This document shows, in pieces, positions 47,438 through 57,956 of a DNA stretch of 64,000 nucleotides (positions are counted from its first letter, which is position 1; every line of letters begins with the position of its first letter). Location of the stretch: the NCBI GenBank assembly GCA_030544235.1, contig JARUPU010000029.1:1860001-1924000 (forward strand), written 5' to 3'. Both the position numbers and the translations under genes were made by a program. This stretch comes from Lepturacanthus savala (taxonomy: Eukaryota; Chordata; Actinopteri; Scombriformes; Trichiuridae). Below the pieces are notes generated by a model, which was not told the origin of the DNA, did not search any database, and worked only from the letters and a program-made list of their open reading frames with translations.

Positions 47438-47741
47438 GTATTCATCACATTACTTCTCTGTTATCCATTTTAAATAGCCCATTATAACTGATTTTATTTT
47501 GTTAGTTTTTATTGTTTTCCTGTATAACGTATGCTTTTATGTAGCGCTTTGAGATTGTTTTCAATGAAAATGCATTACAAATCAAATGATATTACTTTTT
47601 AAACGTATCTTGCCTCTGACAAAGAACTGTTTTTATCTTAATCGAGTTTTCAGTGACTTGTTAACGTACCTATAATGAACTGTATACATAAAATACAAGG
47701 ACAACATGGCTGTTCTTTAGAGTTTGTTATTTTATTTACAG

Positions 47742-47990
47742 GCCAGGATTCACTCACTGAGCTTAGAACAATCACATGAACTGCTGGAGCTCTGTCTGAC
47801 CCGTGACTTCAGTCTAATGCTCGACGTGCTCCAACTTACATCCAGTGCCCCTCCATCAGACCCCCCAGCTGCAGGGCGACCCCCATGGTGTGTCTACACA
47901 AACTGCCAGGAGATGCCCATGGATATAGAGAGAAAATGCTGTGGACAAGTTCAGGACTCCTGCTACTGGCAGCTGTGTGGATCTGTATGA
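47742..47990 (+). CDS. P2RX7-ballast-like gene, exon 3, right copy
   Basis: Acceptor TTTATTTACAG, 82 open codons, stop TGA at 47,988-47,990. It contains ARIHSLSLEQSHELLELCLT, a Pro-rich link, then the ballast-like zinc-binding motif WCVYTNCQEMPMDIERKCCG at about 47,886-47,945. With exons 1 and 2 the protein would have been about 160 residues, a small soluble protein without membrane segments and so not a receptor. It is open here but probably silent for lack of exon 1. The family assignment rests on the C--C-EMP---E--CC pattern. Confidence 0.65.
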   Translation, partial: ARIHSLSLEQSHELLELCLTRDFSLMLDVLQLTSSAPPSDPPAAGRPPWCVYTNCQEMPMDIERKCCGQVQDSCYWQLCGSV

Positions 47991-48699
47991 TATATTTAAA
48001 GTTAAAACTAAATAAATCACAGTTTATTGGTCAGGAGACTCAAGAAAATAAAAAAAAACATTAAAACAAAGATATATAGAATATATCAGGATCACATCAA
48101 GAAAAAAAGGAGTAAAAACTATGAATACACATTTAAACTACTCAGGACTTTCAGGGGGAAAATAATGATGAATAAAATAATTACTTTTTAATCTCTAAAT
48201 CGTTGAATTATCAAATTTATCGGTTTCGGAATCTTCTGGAAGGACTGACGTCATCATCCAGCATAGACAGCGGCCATCTTGTTCTCTCCCTTTGACTCTC
48301 AGCTCCAACTCAGTAGTTATGGGAATTGTCGTTCACTTTGAAGAACTAGTTCAGTTCAGATCGTTCAGTAAAAAAACCCATTCATTTCGTTCACTCTGCG
48401 CTTTCTGCTTTCCTATTCAACAAATAAAATGCAACAAAATGATTTCTGATGTCAGACATGGAACTACCAGCTTATTTTATTTGACAAAAATAACAAACAA
48501 CAATAAACAAACAAGTATGAAATTAACTATTAACATAATATTAAGATGCTGTGTATTGAAAAAAATAAAGTGTACGGTTCGCTCTTGTACTGTTGGTGTA
48601 TGTGTCCTTAAATGTACAATCAAAAATAAACGAACAAGTATGAAATTAACTATTAACATAATATTAAGATGCTGTGTATTGAAAAAAAAAATAAATAAT

Positions 48700-49330
48700 G
48701 GATCAGTGAACGGCTCGCACCCACTTAGAGGAAAGTAGTTCAGTCAAGTTCACTGAACTACTTTCCTCTAAGTGGGTGTGAAACGTTCACTGTACTACTT
48801 TCCTCTAAGTGGGTGCGAGCTGTTCACTGAACTACTTTCCTCTAAGTGGGTGTGAGCTGTTGACTGAACTACTTTCCTGTTAGTGGGTGCGAGCCGTTCA
48901 CTGAACTACTTTCCTTTAAGTGGGTGCAAACCGTTCACTGAACTACTTTCCTCTAAGTGGGTGCGAGCCGTACACTGAACTACTTTCCTCTAAGTGGGTG
49001 TGAAACGTTCACTGTACTACTTTCCTCTAAGTGGGTGCGAGCTGTTCACTGAACTAATTTCCTGTTAGTGGGTGCGAGCTGTTCACTGAACTACTTTCCT
49101 TTAAGTGGGTGCAAACCGTTCACTGAACTACTTTCCTCTCAGTGGGTGCGAGCCGTTCACTGAACTACTTTCCTCTAAGTGGGTGTGAGCTGTTCACTGA
49201 ACTACTTTCCTCTAAGTGGGTGCGAACGATTCACTGATCCGCTTCCCTGTTAGTGGGTGCGAACCGTTCAGTGAACCGCTTCCCTGCTAGTGGGTGCGAA
49301 CCGTTCACTGAACCACTTGCCCGTAGGTCT
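48700..49330 (+). repeat. 37-bp minisatellite, right arm, about 16 copies
   Basis: Units such as GTGCGAGCCGTACACTGAAC followed by TACTTTCCTCTAAGTGG are 37 bp long, with a GTTCACTGAAC palindrome in most. Variant units (CTCTAAG, CTGTTAG, CTTTAAG) alternate and longer blocks repeat, pointing to recent unequal exchange. Confidence 0.9.
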
Positions 49331-49761
49331 GAGCCATTTAGTGAACGGCTTTGCGTGAAATAGTTCTGAACGAATCCACTGACTTTAAGGGGAAGCCGTT
49401 CAGTGTACGGTTCGCTCTTGTACTGTTGGTGTGTGTCCTTTTTTTTTTTTTTTTTTTTAAATATATAGCTTTTTTAAAACTCAGACATTTTACAGTAAAG
49501 GTTGGTTAAAACAAGAACAACAATAATACTGTTAACAATATTATTAATAATAATAATAACTATTGTTATTATTATTATCCTTATTAAAGATAACCAATAA
49601 ATCAGAAATCATTTTGTTGCTTTTTATTGTCCAATAGGAAACACACCAGCACACACATACACACATAGATACATGCCCTAACCCCTCCCCCCCACGATCT
49701 GAAATGAACTAGTTCTTCAAAGTGAACGACAATTCCCAAAGTGAACAGCTCGGCGGAGCAC

Positions 49762-49764
<3 letters not shown>

Positions 49765-49838
<74 letters not shown>
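49765..49838 (+). repeat. (AC)n microsatellite
   Basis: About 36 AC units, counterpart of 38,795-38,861. Confidence 0.98.
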
Positions 49839-49839
<1 letters not shown>

Positions 49840-49910
49840 CCCGCCCTCCTCACGCGTGTAGTACAATCAGGAAAGCTGCTGCTGTTTTCTAGCTTGCCTA
49901 GGGAGGAAAT

Positions 49911-50179
49911 ATGATTGGTGACCAGACTGTTCAGCCAATTAAGGACGCCTCGAATGAAAAGAACGGGTCTTTTCGAGGACGTAAACTAGTTCACCCCGTT
50001 CACCAAAAAGAACTCGTTCTTTTGATTCGTTCGTTCACGACCGACACAACACTACCACTCAGAGAACAAAGGACTTTGCTGCTGCTCCGCTTTTTATTGG
50101 ACAGATTTCGAAAATCGCATTTTTGTGGATTATTTAATCGTTTCCTTGAATCCCGGACGCCTGTGACCGGCTTCAACAG
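49911..50179 (+). promoter_or_regulatory. possible 5' exon with splice donor, right arm
   Basis: GGCTTCAACAG with donor GTAAGATAG after 50,179; mirror of 38,450-38,721. The downstream GTTAGCATTAG-rich DNA looks intronic. No downstream exon was identified on this strand. Confidence 0.3.
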
Positions 50180-51102
50180 GTAAGATAGACTTCTTCTGAG
50201 TAAATGACTGTTTTCTTTGCCTTGTCATCCCGTTAGCATTAGCCTGTTAGCTACTTCGCCAGAGTGCTTCTGACATAACTGCTGTTAGTTTTAGTATTTA
50301 AATGGTTTTATGTCCGCGTGGCAGTCTGTGTCCGAGACGAAAAATTATGTTTTTGTCAGGATTTGCTTTTTTGGTCGTTTTTTACCGTGTGATGTTGATG
50401 TGTGATGTTAGCATTAATGCTGTTGTTAGCCGTGTGTGTGTGTGTGTGTGTGTGTCTTACTATGACTGGGTGGGTGTTTCTTGGTGAGGAAAATTTATAT
50501 TTTTGACAGGATTGTTGTTTTTGTTCGTGTATTGTGGTTATTGTTAGCATTAGTGCCGTTAGGCCGCTAGCTTCTTAGCCCTTTGTGTAAGACATAACTA
50601 CTGTTACTGTATTTGGAGGGTGTGTGTGAAAATCTGCTTTTGATAGAATGAGCGTTTATTAATCACTGTCGTGTGATCTTAATGGAGTTAAAGTTTTGCA
50701 GTTAAAAAGTTTAAGTACATCAGTATTATGTACAGTATAATATAATATCAGAATATTGTTATTGACATCAGTCATTTTCAGTTAGATATTAATCAGAGTT
50801 TATTATTCTGTTTCTAGTATTGCCTAAACAATACTACTGTTTTTAATATACTTTATGTAATAGGTACTATTACATAAAATGTAATAAATAAATGTAATGT
50901 AATAAATAAAATGTATTATTATTTATATAGTGACTTTACTTTTAGTTGAGTTTTAATAAACACATCTAGCTAGTCTTGTGAGTTAATGTAGTAAAGTATT
51001 GCAGTAAAGATGTAAACAGTGTATCTCTGGTATTTATTTGTAGTCAATAATACCACACAGTAATCTGAGTCAATGAGTTTATTGGTGTGTGTGTGTGTGT
51101 AG
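50180..51102. other. non-coding region, right arm
   Basis: Mirror of 37,371-38,450 without the LINE-tail insertion. Contains GCTAGC/GTTAGC-rich sequence, a (GT)n at about 50,433-50,454 and another at 51,086-51,101, and a TAATAAATAAA-type expansion at about 50,860-50,920. Confidence 0.6.
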
Positions 51103-51279
51103 TTGAACATACACAGCAAAATCACAAGTGTTAATTCAACTCGCATTGAGTTAATCTTAACACTTTCCCGAGTTTATATAATTCTGACGGATTCTGAGTA
51201 AAAATTACACTTAACAGTGTTAATATTTTCACTCTTTAATAGTGTTAAAATTTGACACCCTCAGTGTCATTTTATGACA
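51103..51279. mobile_element. CACTA/EnSpm-like subterminal region, right arm, part 2
   Basis: Mirror of 37,193-37,370, with ACACAGCAAAATCACAAGTG, TTAACAGTGTTAATATT and AGTGTTAAAATTTGACACCC motifs. Confidence 0.5.
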
Positions 51280-51583
51280 CCACATCGGTGCACTTATTTT
51301 TATACTTTGTTTTAACATTTAAATATGCAAAGTTTTCACAAAATACATATGTACATAATACAGGTACAACAGACAGGGTCATCTATAGCAAAATAAAATG
51401 CAAGATATCACTCATAGCTGATATTTGGAAAAAAAATAATAATAATAAATAATATGAGTTGGCCTAACGGGCCTTCATGTCCATAGCTCTCACATGAGTC
51501 ACTCTCGGTTTAACATTTCAGTCCGTAGTGAAACAGGGTGCCCCCCAGGGGTGCGTGTTCCTCCACACGTTCATCATGGTGTC

Positions 51584-54090
51584 TAATTTGGGAATCTCAG
51601 CACGGAAAAGTTCAAAATTCTCCACACAGAGCATTCCAAAATCAATGAGATTGCTTCTGGTCCAAGTAAAATTGTCGGGCACTCATTACTCAGCCATTTC
51701 CTGGTTATTGCTTTCTTACTACTTGCTAATAGTATTTGTAATAAGTACCTATCTTGTTTATTCATCACAATCAGTGTTTCCTAAATATATAACACTGAAG
51801 CTTAGGTCAAGCTGCATGTTAATTATTGAGCTGATTGCTGTTACTACCTCTACCCAATATGAAGAAATATTAGGGCAATCCCAAAATATATGGAAGTGGC
51901 CAGCAGACATGTCACCACACCTTCTCCAACACTGTCCGTGTTCTGGGTTGTTGGTCTGTAAGCTTTTAATTTTGGGAGTTATGAAAAACCTTAAATTGTT
52001 TTTCCAGGTGAATTCTCTCCACAGATCTGAGCTGGAGGTAGTGGATTGTGTCCTACAAATGTTTACCCAGTCATCTTCAGTTAACTGTATGTTCGCTTCT
52101 TTCTCCCATCTTGATTTAATATACATTGTGGAATGACCCCTGTCAAGTTGTAGAGCAGAATAAATCCTGGAGATCAGTTTTCTGTCAGTATCACCCTTCC
52201 ATGCCTTATATATCCTGATCAGGTTCATTCCTTCTTCTCCAATAGTTTTTATGTTTTTATCAAAATAGTGTCTTAGTTGAAGGTATCTGAAGAAATCGCG
52301 TTTGTCCAGATCATGAGTTTCTGTGAGGCGTTGAAAGGGATCTAATCCAGTATTTTATCCAGAGGAAATTTTGCAGTATGAGGTGATACCCAGTTCTGTC
52401 CAGTGTCTAAATCTGCTGTCCAGTTCTGCTGGTGTGAAATCCGGATCAAGTGCCACCCATCGTAATATTGGTGTTCAAATTTCGGGTCTCTAGTTTTCTG
52501 TGCCAGATGTTTAGAGGTGTTACAATCCAATTAATTGATTCATCCAAGTATTTTTTTTTTTGGAGGGTTGTGTCTCCCAATATAGACGGGAGAGGTACTC
52601 TCATTAAATTTTGTTCCAAGTCCTTCCATTTTGCATCGCATTCAGGATCACACCAGCAGACCAGAAATCGCAGCTGTGCTGCCCTATAATAATCTTCCAG
52701 GCAGGGCAAGGGCCATTCCACCTTCGTCCTTAGGCAGCTGTAATGTCTTAAGACTAATCCGTGGTTTTTATTTTTTTCAAATAAATGTTGATATCATCAT
52801 ATTCCATTCGATGAATTACCTGGGAGGTATACACTGGGTAGTATATTCATCTTTATGATTTCTATCCGGTTGTGCATGTTTGTCGGTGGTAATAACCAGC
52901 GACTGAGGTCTGCTTTAATGTCCGCTGTTATGGGGGTATAGTTATGGTCAAATATGGTAGTTAAATCTTTTGGTATTTGTACTCCAAGGTGTTTGATTAT
53001 GTTGCCTGCCCATTTAAATTTACATGTTCTATAAATGCTTTCTTGTGGTCCCAGGTTAAAGGTCAAAGTCTGAGTTTTCTGTAAATTTAATTTGTAACCA
53101 GAATATGAGCCAAATTCTTTGAGTAGAGACATTATTTTAGGTAGACTTACTTGAGGGTTAGTGAGAGTTAAGAGAATGTCTGCATATAGGCAAATTTTAT
53201 ATTGTGTGTTTCCACTCAGTATCCCAGTTATATCTTCATCCTCAATTATTACCTGTGCCAATGGCTCAATAAAGAGTGCAAAAAGTGTGGGATTAAGGGG
53301 GCATCCCTGACGACATCCCCTCTCAAGCAACACTGTCTTGGATAAGGATCCGTTTATTTTAATTCTTGCCGTGGGGGAGCAGTATAGAGATTTAAAGCAT
53401 TCAATTACCTGATCATTGAAGCCTAGGCGTTTAAGCACCATATATAAGTATTCCCAACGGACCGAAACAAAAGCCTTTTCAGCATCTAGACTAATAACTA
53501 CGGATTTCAAATTACTTTTTCTCATTTGATCAATGTGGTGGAGGGCCCACCATACGCTGTCCTGGGTTGTCCGTCTGATCTGGATCTATCAGATCGGGGA
53601 CAATATTTTCCATTCTTTTTGCTAAGATTGATGCATATATTCTATAATCCATATTTAATACTGATATGGTTCTGTGAGAACTACATTCTGTCTTGTTATT
53701 AATTGCTTTAGGGATTACTGAAATTATTGCTTGTCTCCATGAAAGTGGTGTCTCCCCCCCCCTTTAAGAGTATAGTTAAAACATTCTTTTAGTATTGGTA
53801 CCAAAGTTTCTCTGAAGGTTTTGTACCACTCAGATGCATAGCCGTCGGCTCCTGGCATTGTATTTTCTTTCAGTTTCATTATGGCCATATTTATTTCTTC
53901 CTCTGTTATCTCTTTGTCATTATTCTATTCTGTTCTGTTCCTACTGGTGGTAAATCTAGGCATGCTAAGAAGTCTGATATAACTGTTGATTCGGCTGCCC
54001 GAGGTTGCGTGTATAATTTCCTATAGTACACTTCAAAAGAGTTTTGAATGTCTTCCAGTTTATGACACATCTTATCATTACATCTTATCA
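51584..54090 (-). pseudogene. L1 ORF2 reverse transcriptase and C-terminus, right copy
   Basis: RT palm at 52,797-53,525. Motif A here reads DAEKAFVSVRWEYL, with Val in place of the catalytic Asp kept in the left copy. The RGCRQGCPLNPTLFALFIEP motif is intact and the YADD motif is again YADILLTL. The C-terminal Cys-rich region (CWRRCGDMSAGHFHIFWDCP) lies at 51,758-52,228. A frame change sits near 52,550, where an extra A run occurs (CTCCAAAAAAAAAA). Confidence 0.85.
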
Positions 54091-54099
54091 TGTACGTAT

Positions 54100-54881
54100 T
54101 AGTGCTGTCAATCGATTAAAAAAATGAAACGAATTAATTACAGGATTTTGTAATTAATTAATCGAATTAATCACATTTTAATGTCATATCCGCTAGGTCT
54201 CCTGATAAAGAATTTGAATTCTAGGATATTAATGAATTGTAATGCATGACTAATCAATTGAATAAGTAAGAAGAGAAGATCTGAAATCAAATGTTTTATT
54301 GGCGAACTGTGCTTCATGAATTACATCCAAAAGTAAAGGTCTAACACATTAAACCAGTTAGACCAAGTGCATTATTCATAAATGTAAAACAAATACAACA
54401 ATTCAGTTAAATAAATAAAATTCTGAAATAAAATAAAGAAGTCACTTAAGCTCAATATAGCAATTCAAAAATGAACAATAGAAGTTGTATATTTTGCGCT
54501 GCATTGTGCCAACATAGTTTTGCTCTGTGAGACCAAACACGTGTGGTTTGAACCAATCAGATCATCGCATTTGTTTAGCTCGGCTCGCCTCGCGTTGCAT
54601 AGCAACCAGAGACGCGCTCAGACTTGTTGCTCCGTGCCAAATGGCACAGACAGACACCGAAACAGCGTAGATTACACTGAAACGAGCACACTGGAATTGT
54701 TCCAGCACTCGGATAATGTAACTAACTCCTAACTAACTAATGTGACTTTAGTACATCATTTTCTTTATTTAACATGGGATTTTCGCCACCATTGATACTC
54801 ATAATTAATTGCGTTAAATTTAACGTGTTAAATTGCGGTGTAATTAATTAATCGAATTAACGTGTTAAAATGACAGCTCTA
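54100..54881. mobile_element. hAT-type MITE inside L1, right arm
   Basis: TAGTGCTGTCA...TGACAGCTCTA with 8-bp duplications GTACGTAT (54,092-54,099) and GTATGTAT (54,882-54,889); the mirror of the left MITE. The same one-base mismatch between the duplications is seen in both arms, so the insertion predates the duplication. Confidence 0.85.
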
Positions 54882-56020
54882 GTATGTATTTCTCTGCCAA
54901 TTGCTTACGTATCCTCCATGCGAGCAGTTTTTTAGATTTGGGGCCATTTTCATAATTTTGTTTAATAAATCTAATTCTTTTTTCTATTTGGTTTTCATAT
55001 ATGTTATTTAGAGTTTGTTTTGTGTCCTGTATTTCATTTAAAACATCAGTGTCATTTTGCTTCATAAGTCTGCTCTCCAAGGATTTTAGTTTTGCAGTCG
55101 GGTCATTAATTTGTTTCTCTTTTTCCTTCTTCTTCCGGGCAGACCACATTATAAGTTTGCCCCTAATAACAGCCTTGGCTGCATCCCAAAGTGTACTGGG
55201 GGACACGGTCCCATTATTGTTATATGACATATATTACATAAGTTCTTCCTTAATAAATCTTTGACATTGAGGGTCGCTTAGAGGTTGGTGTTTAGTCTCC
55301 ATAGAGTCTCCTTAAGTCTGTTGTCTAAGTGTAATGTCAGATATACCCCCGTGTGATCAGAAATGTCTCTTACCCCTATGTCACATTTCACCATTCTCGG
55401 CTTTGAACATAATAAAATAGTCAATTCTTGAGGGCGTAGTGTGAATGGGAGAAAAAAGTAAAACATTTGTCGGATTCCCTCCATACGTCCATTATATCTA
55501 TTTCGTTAAGCAGTTTTTTTGTATATAAAGCTTCAGGTTTTATGTTCTTTTTTCTGTTTGTGGAGTTCCGAAAGGGGTGCAGGTGGATATTCCAGTCCCC
55601 TCCACATATCAGCACACCTGATGCTTCCGTATTTATCATTTTAAACACATTTTTAATCAATCTTTTATCATATCCTGGTGGTCTGTAAACGTTCAGTAGT
55701 GTAATTTCTCTGTCAATAGAACCTTTAACCAACAGATAGCACCCATCTTTATCTGTAATTTGTGAGGAAAACTGGAAATTCAGTCTGTTTGGAATTAGTA
55801 TTGCAACCCCTCTTGTATTTCCCTTCTCGAATGAGGAATAGTATAAGTTTTTAAATCCCATTTTACGCAGCTTCTCATGTTCTGTACTTGTAAGGTGTGT
55901 CTCTTGCCAGAAAATTATGTCTTGTTTTTCTCTTTTCATTTTAGCCATGGCCTTACTTCTCTTTATGGGATTATTTATCCCATTAACATTAAGAGGGATA
56001 ATTTTGTATTCTTGATGCAT
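54865..56020 (-). pseudogene. L1 ORF2 endonuclease and linker, right copy
   Basis: Starts MHQEYKIIPLNVNGINNPIK at 56,020. Apurinic-endonuclease-type motifs follow: QDIIFWQETHL (catalytic E region), NVYRPPGY, ICGGDWN (GDxN) and, after a frameshift near 55,440, SDHTGVYLTL. The open frame runs to 55,421. The linker at 54,865-55,230 holds KKKEKEKQINDPTAKLKSLE. The L1-clade endonuclease fold is clear; the copy is broken by the frameshift and by a TAA near 55,232. Confidence 0.85.
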
Positions 56021-56410
56021 TTCTAACAGTGAGCGGTAAAAAGTTTACCCAAAATGTTCAACCAACCACAGATGACCTGAACAAAAGAACAACTGTCTGT
56101 ATAACAAAATGAAACACAACATATGAACATAGCATACATGTTAAACATTTGTGACTTCCAACCATGAAGTGTAAGCTTAACTTCTAAGTTGAGAGGGGAG
56201 TCCCTTAACCCTGAAGGTTAATATCAGAGCAGCGCACGTGAAAAGCTGGGCATCGGTTCCCAGACTTGACTGTAAATAGACTGTCTATTTAACTGGATCA
56301 TGTTCCCAGTAGGAAAATCAGTTTTGAACACCTTAGTCCGATTTGGTATTAAATATTGTGATCTTACCGATCTCTGTAGATTTATTGTTCACTCACGGTA
56401 CAGAAAGCTC

Positions 56411-57326
56411 TCACAAAGCCTCCTCCCTGCGTTGAAACCCTTTAAGTTTATCCTGGATATGCTTGAGGCGGGTGCCCTGGTGCCGACGTGTTTTAGCACC
56501 TGCTGTTTCCCAGGTCGGTTGCTTTGGTCTCGGTGACGGTGCGTTGTGCGCAGGGGTCTCAGCTTCCCAAGCGACCGGGATGAATCCCCTTTTCTTCAAG
56601 TCGTCTGTCGCCTCCTGCATGTTGTTGTAGACAGTTGGGCTGGTGTCGAAAAACACTTTTCTCGCCCTTTTTTCGCAAGTTTGCCGGGTGAAGCGTCTGG
56701 AAACAAATTTCTTTTTCCTTAAGTGCTTTTCTTATGGGGATGTACGCCTTTCTCTTTTTGAGTATTTCTGCCGTGTAGTCCTGCTTGAAGAATACTCTTC
56801 TTCCATCGTAGCGGACCTCTTTCTTTCCCCAGGCGGAGCGGAACACCAGCTCTTTAGTAGTATACTCCAGGAAATAGATAATCACGGACCGTGGGTTAGA
56901 GCCTGGCGGCAGTCTGGATCCCAGTGACCGGTGGCAACGCTGGATACCGAGGGGGTGTCGGGGAGTGTCGGTTTTAATAAACTCTTCCATGAATGTTTTT
57001 ATGTTGTCCCCCTCCACCCCCTCGGGATTGCCGTGAATACGAAAGTTGTTCCTGTGCGAACGTGCCTCCAGGTCCGTCAGCTAGGTTTGGATAGATTGGT
57101 AAAGCTCAAGTGTGTTGGAAAGTATCCCCTTGGCGTCGGTGCTCCACTCCTCCATGTCGGCTATTCTCTGCTTTGTCTCCTCAACTCTTTCTGTTATTTC
57201 CTTTAAGCCAGAGGCAATATCGCTTAATTTCTGGTTTACTTCTCCTTGAAAGTCCACCAGCTCTTTCTTCAGGTCCGAACGAATCGCCTGTATCTCCGCA
57301 ATGATGTTAGCTTGGATAGCATCCAT
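56411..57326 (-). pseudogene. L1 ORF1-like, right copy
   Basis: Coiled coil from MDAIQANIIAEIQAIRSDLK through QKLSDIASGLKEITERVEET and RIADMEEWSTDAKGILSNTL, then an in-frame TAG after LYQSIQT, shared with the left copy. The RNA-binding-like part follows at 57,017-56,559 (EGDNIKTFMEEFIKTDTP, SRSVIIYFLEYTTKELVFRS-type) and the C-terminus ends at 56,411. One frameshift lies near 56,680. Confidence 0.7.
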
Positions 57327-57563
57327 AGCCTTGTGTTCCGCTAGCGTGTCCTCACTTTCAGTCGGTATTTTATTGTTTTTTTTTGGTTTACCTTGCGTTT
57401 TTCCTCTGGTTTATCTTTTGTCCCCCCTTTTCATACAACTTAATCCACTTTTCAACTTGTTAATCTAGTATGTTTTGTGGGGGGGTTGAAGACTGTCTGG
57501 GAGCCTCCGTTTTATGCTGCTGCTCATTTCTGCACCATACTGGAGGTCCCACATAGGTGCACT

Positions 57564-57956
57564 TTTGACTCTAAATTGTGTTATTCCCTTCCACTTGGAG
57601 TGTTAATTTTACAAAATACAGTGTCATTTAATAGCACATTAAAGTTTATTTTTAACACCAAAAATGTGTTATTCTCTTTCACTGTTAAGTGTTAATTTTC
57701 AACCTACAGTGTCATGTGATCACACAATAGTGTATTTTTGCACTAAAATTGTGATATTACATTATTTTATTCAACAGAATATCATAACTGTTTCACATTA
57801 CATGTAAAGTGAATAGAAGTGTTGACTGATCAATTAACAGCATTCATACATCCATAACTTCCCAGCACCATAGGAATTGGCACAAAAAGATCAATACAAA
57901 CATTTACAAAAATACTTTAAGTACATATTAGGAGTCCCAACCTCTTTAATACACAT
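57564..57956. mobile_element. CACTA/EnSpm-like subterminal region, right arm, part 1
   Basis: Mirror of 30,950-31,346. GTGTTAATTTTACAAAATAC, TTTTTAACACCAAAAATGTG and TTAAGTGTTAATTTTCAACC carry the subterminal motif in both orientations. Confidence 0.45.

Larger units (their letters stand above)
48270..50060. mobile_element. inverted-repeat element with GTTCACTGAAC motifs, right arm
   Basis: Counterpart of 38,586-39,620. It has internal duplications not seen on the left: ACAAGTATGAAATTAACTAT...GCTGTGTATTGAAAAAA at about 48,510-48,565 and again at 48,637-48,690, and TGTACGGTTCGCTCTTGTAC at 48,572 and 49,405. (A/T)n and (TAA)n runs lie at 49,441-49,590. Confidence 0.6.
51295..57548 (-). mobile_element. 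L1-type LINE, right arm
   Basis: Flanked by the same 15-bp target duplication (CCACATCGGTGCACT at 51,280-51,294 and CCACATAGGTGCACT at 57,549-57,563). About 6.25 kb including the nested MITE. It is more complete than the left copy because the endonuclease is retained. It is still inactive: frameshifts, stops and RT active-site changes. Confidence 0.9.
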
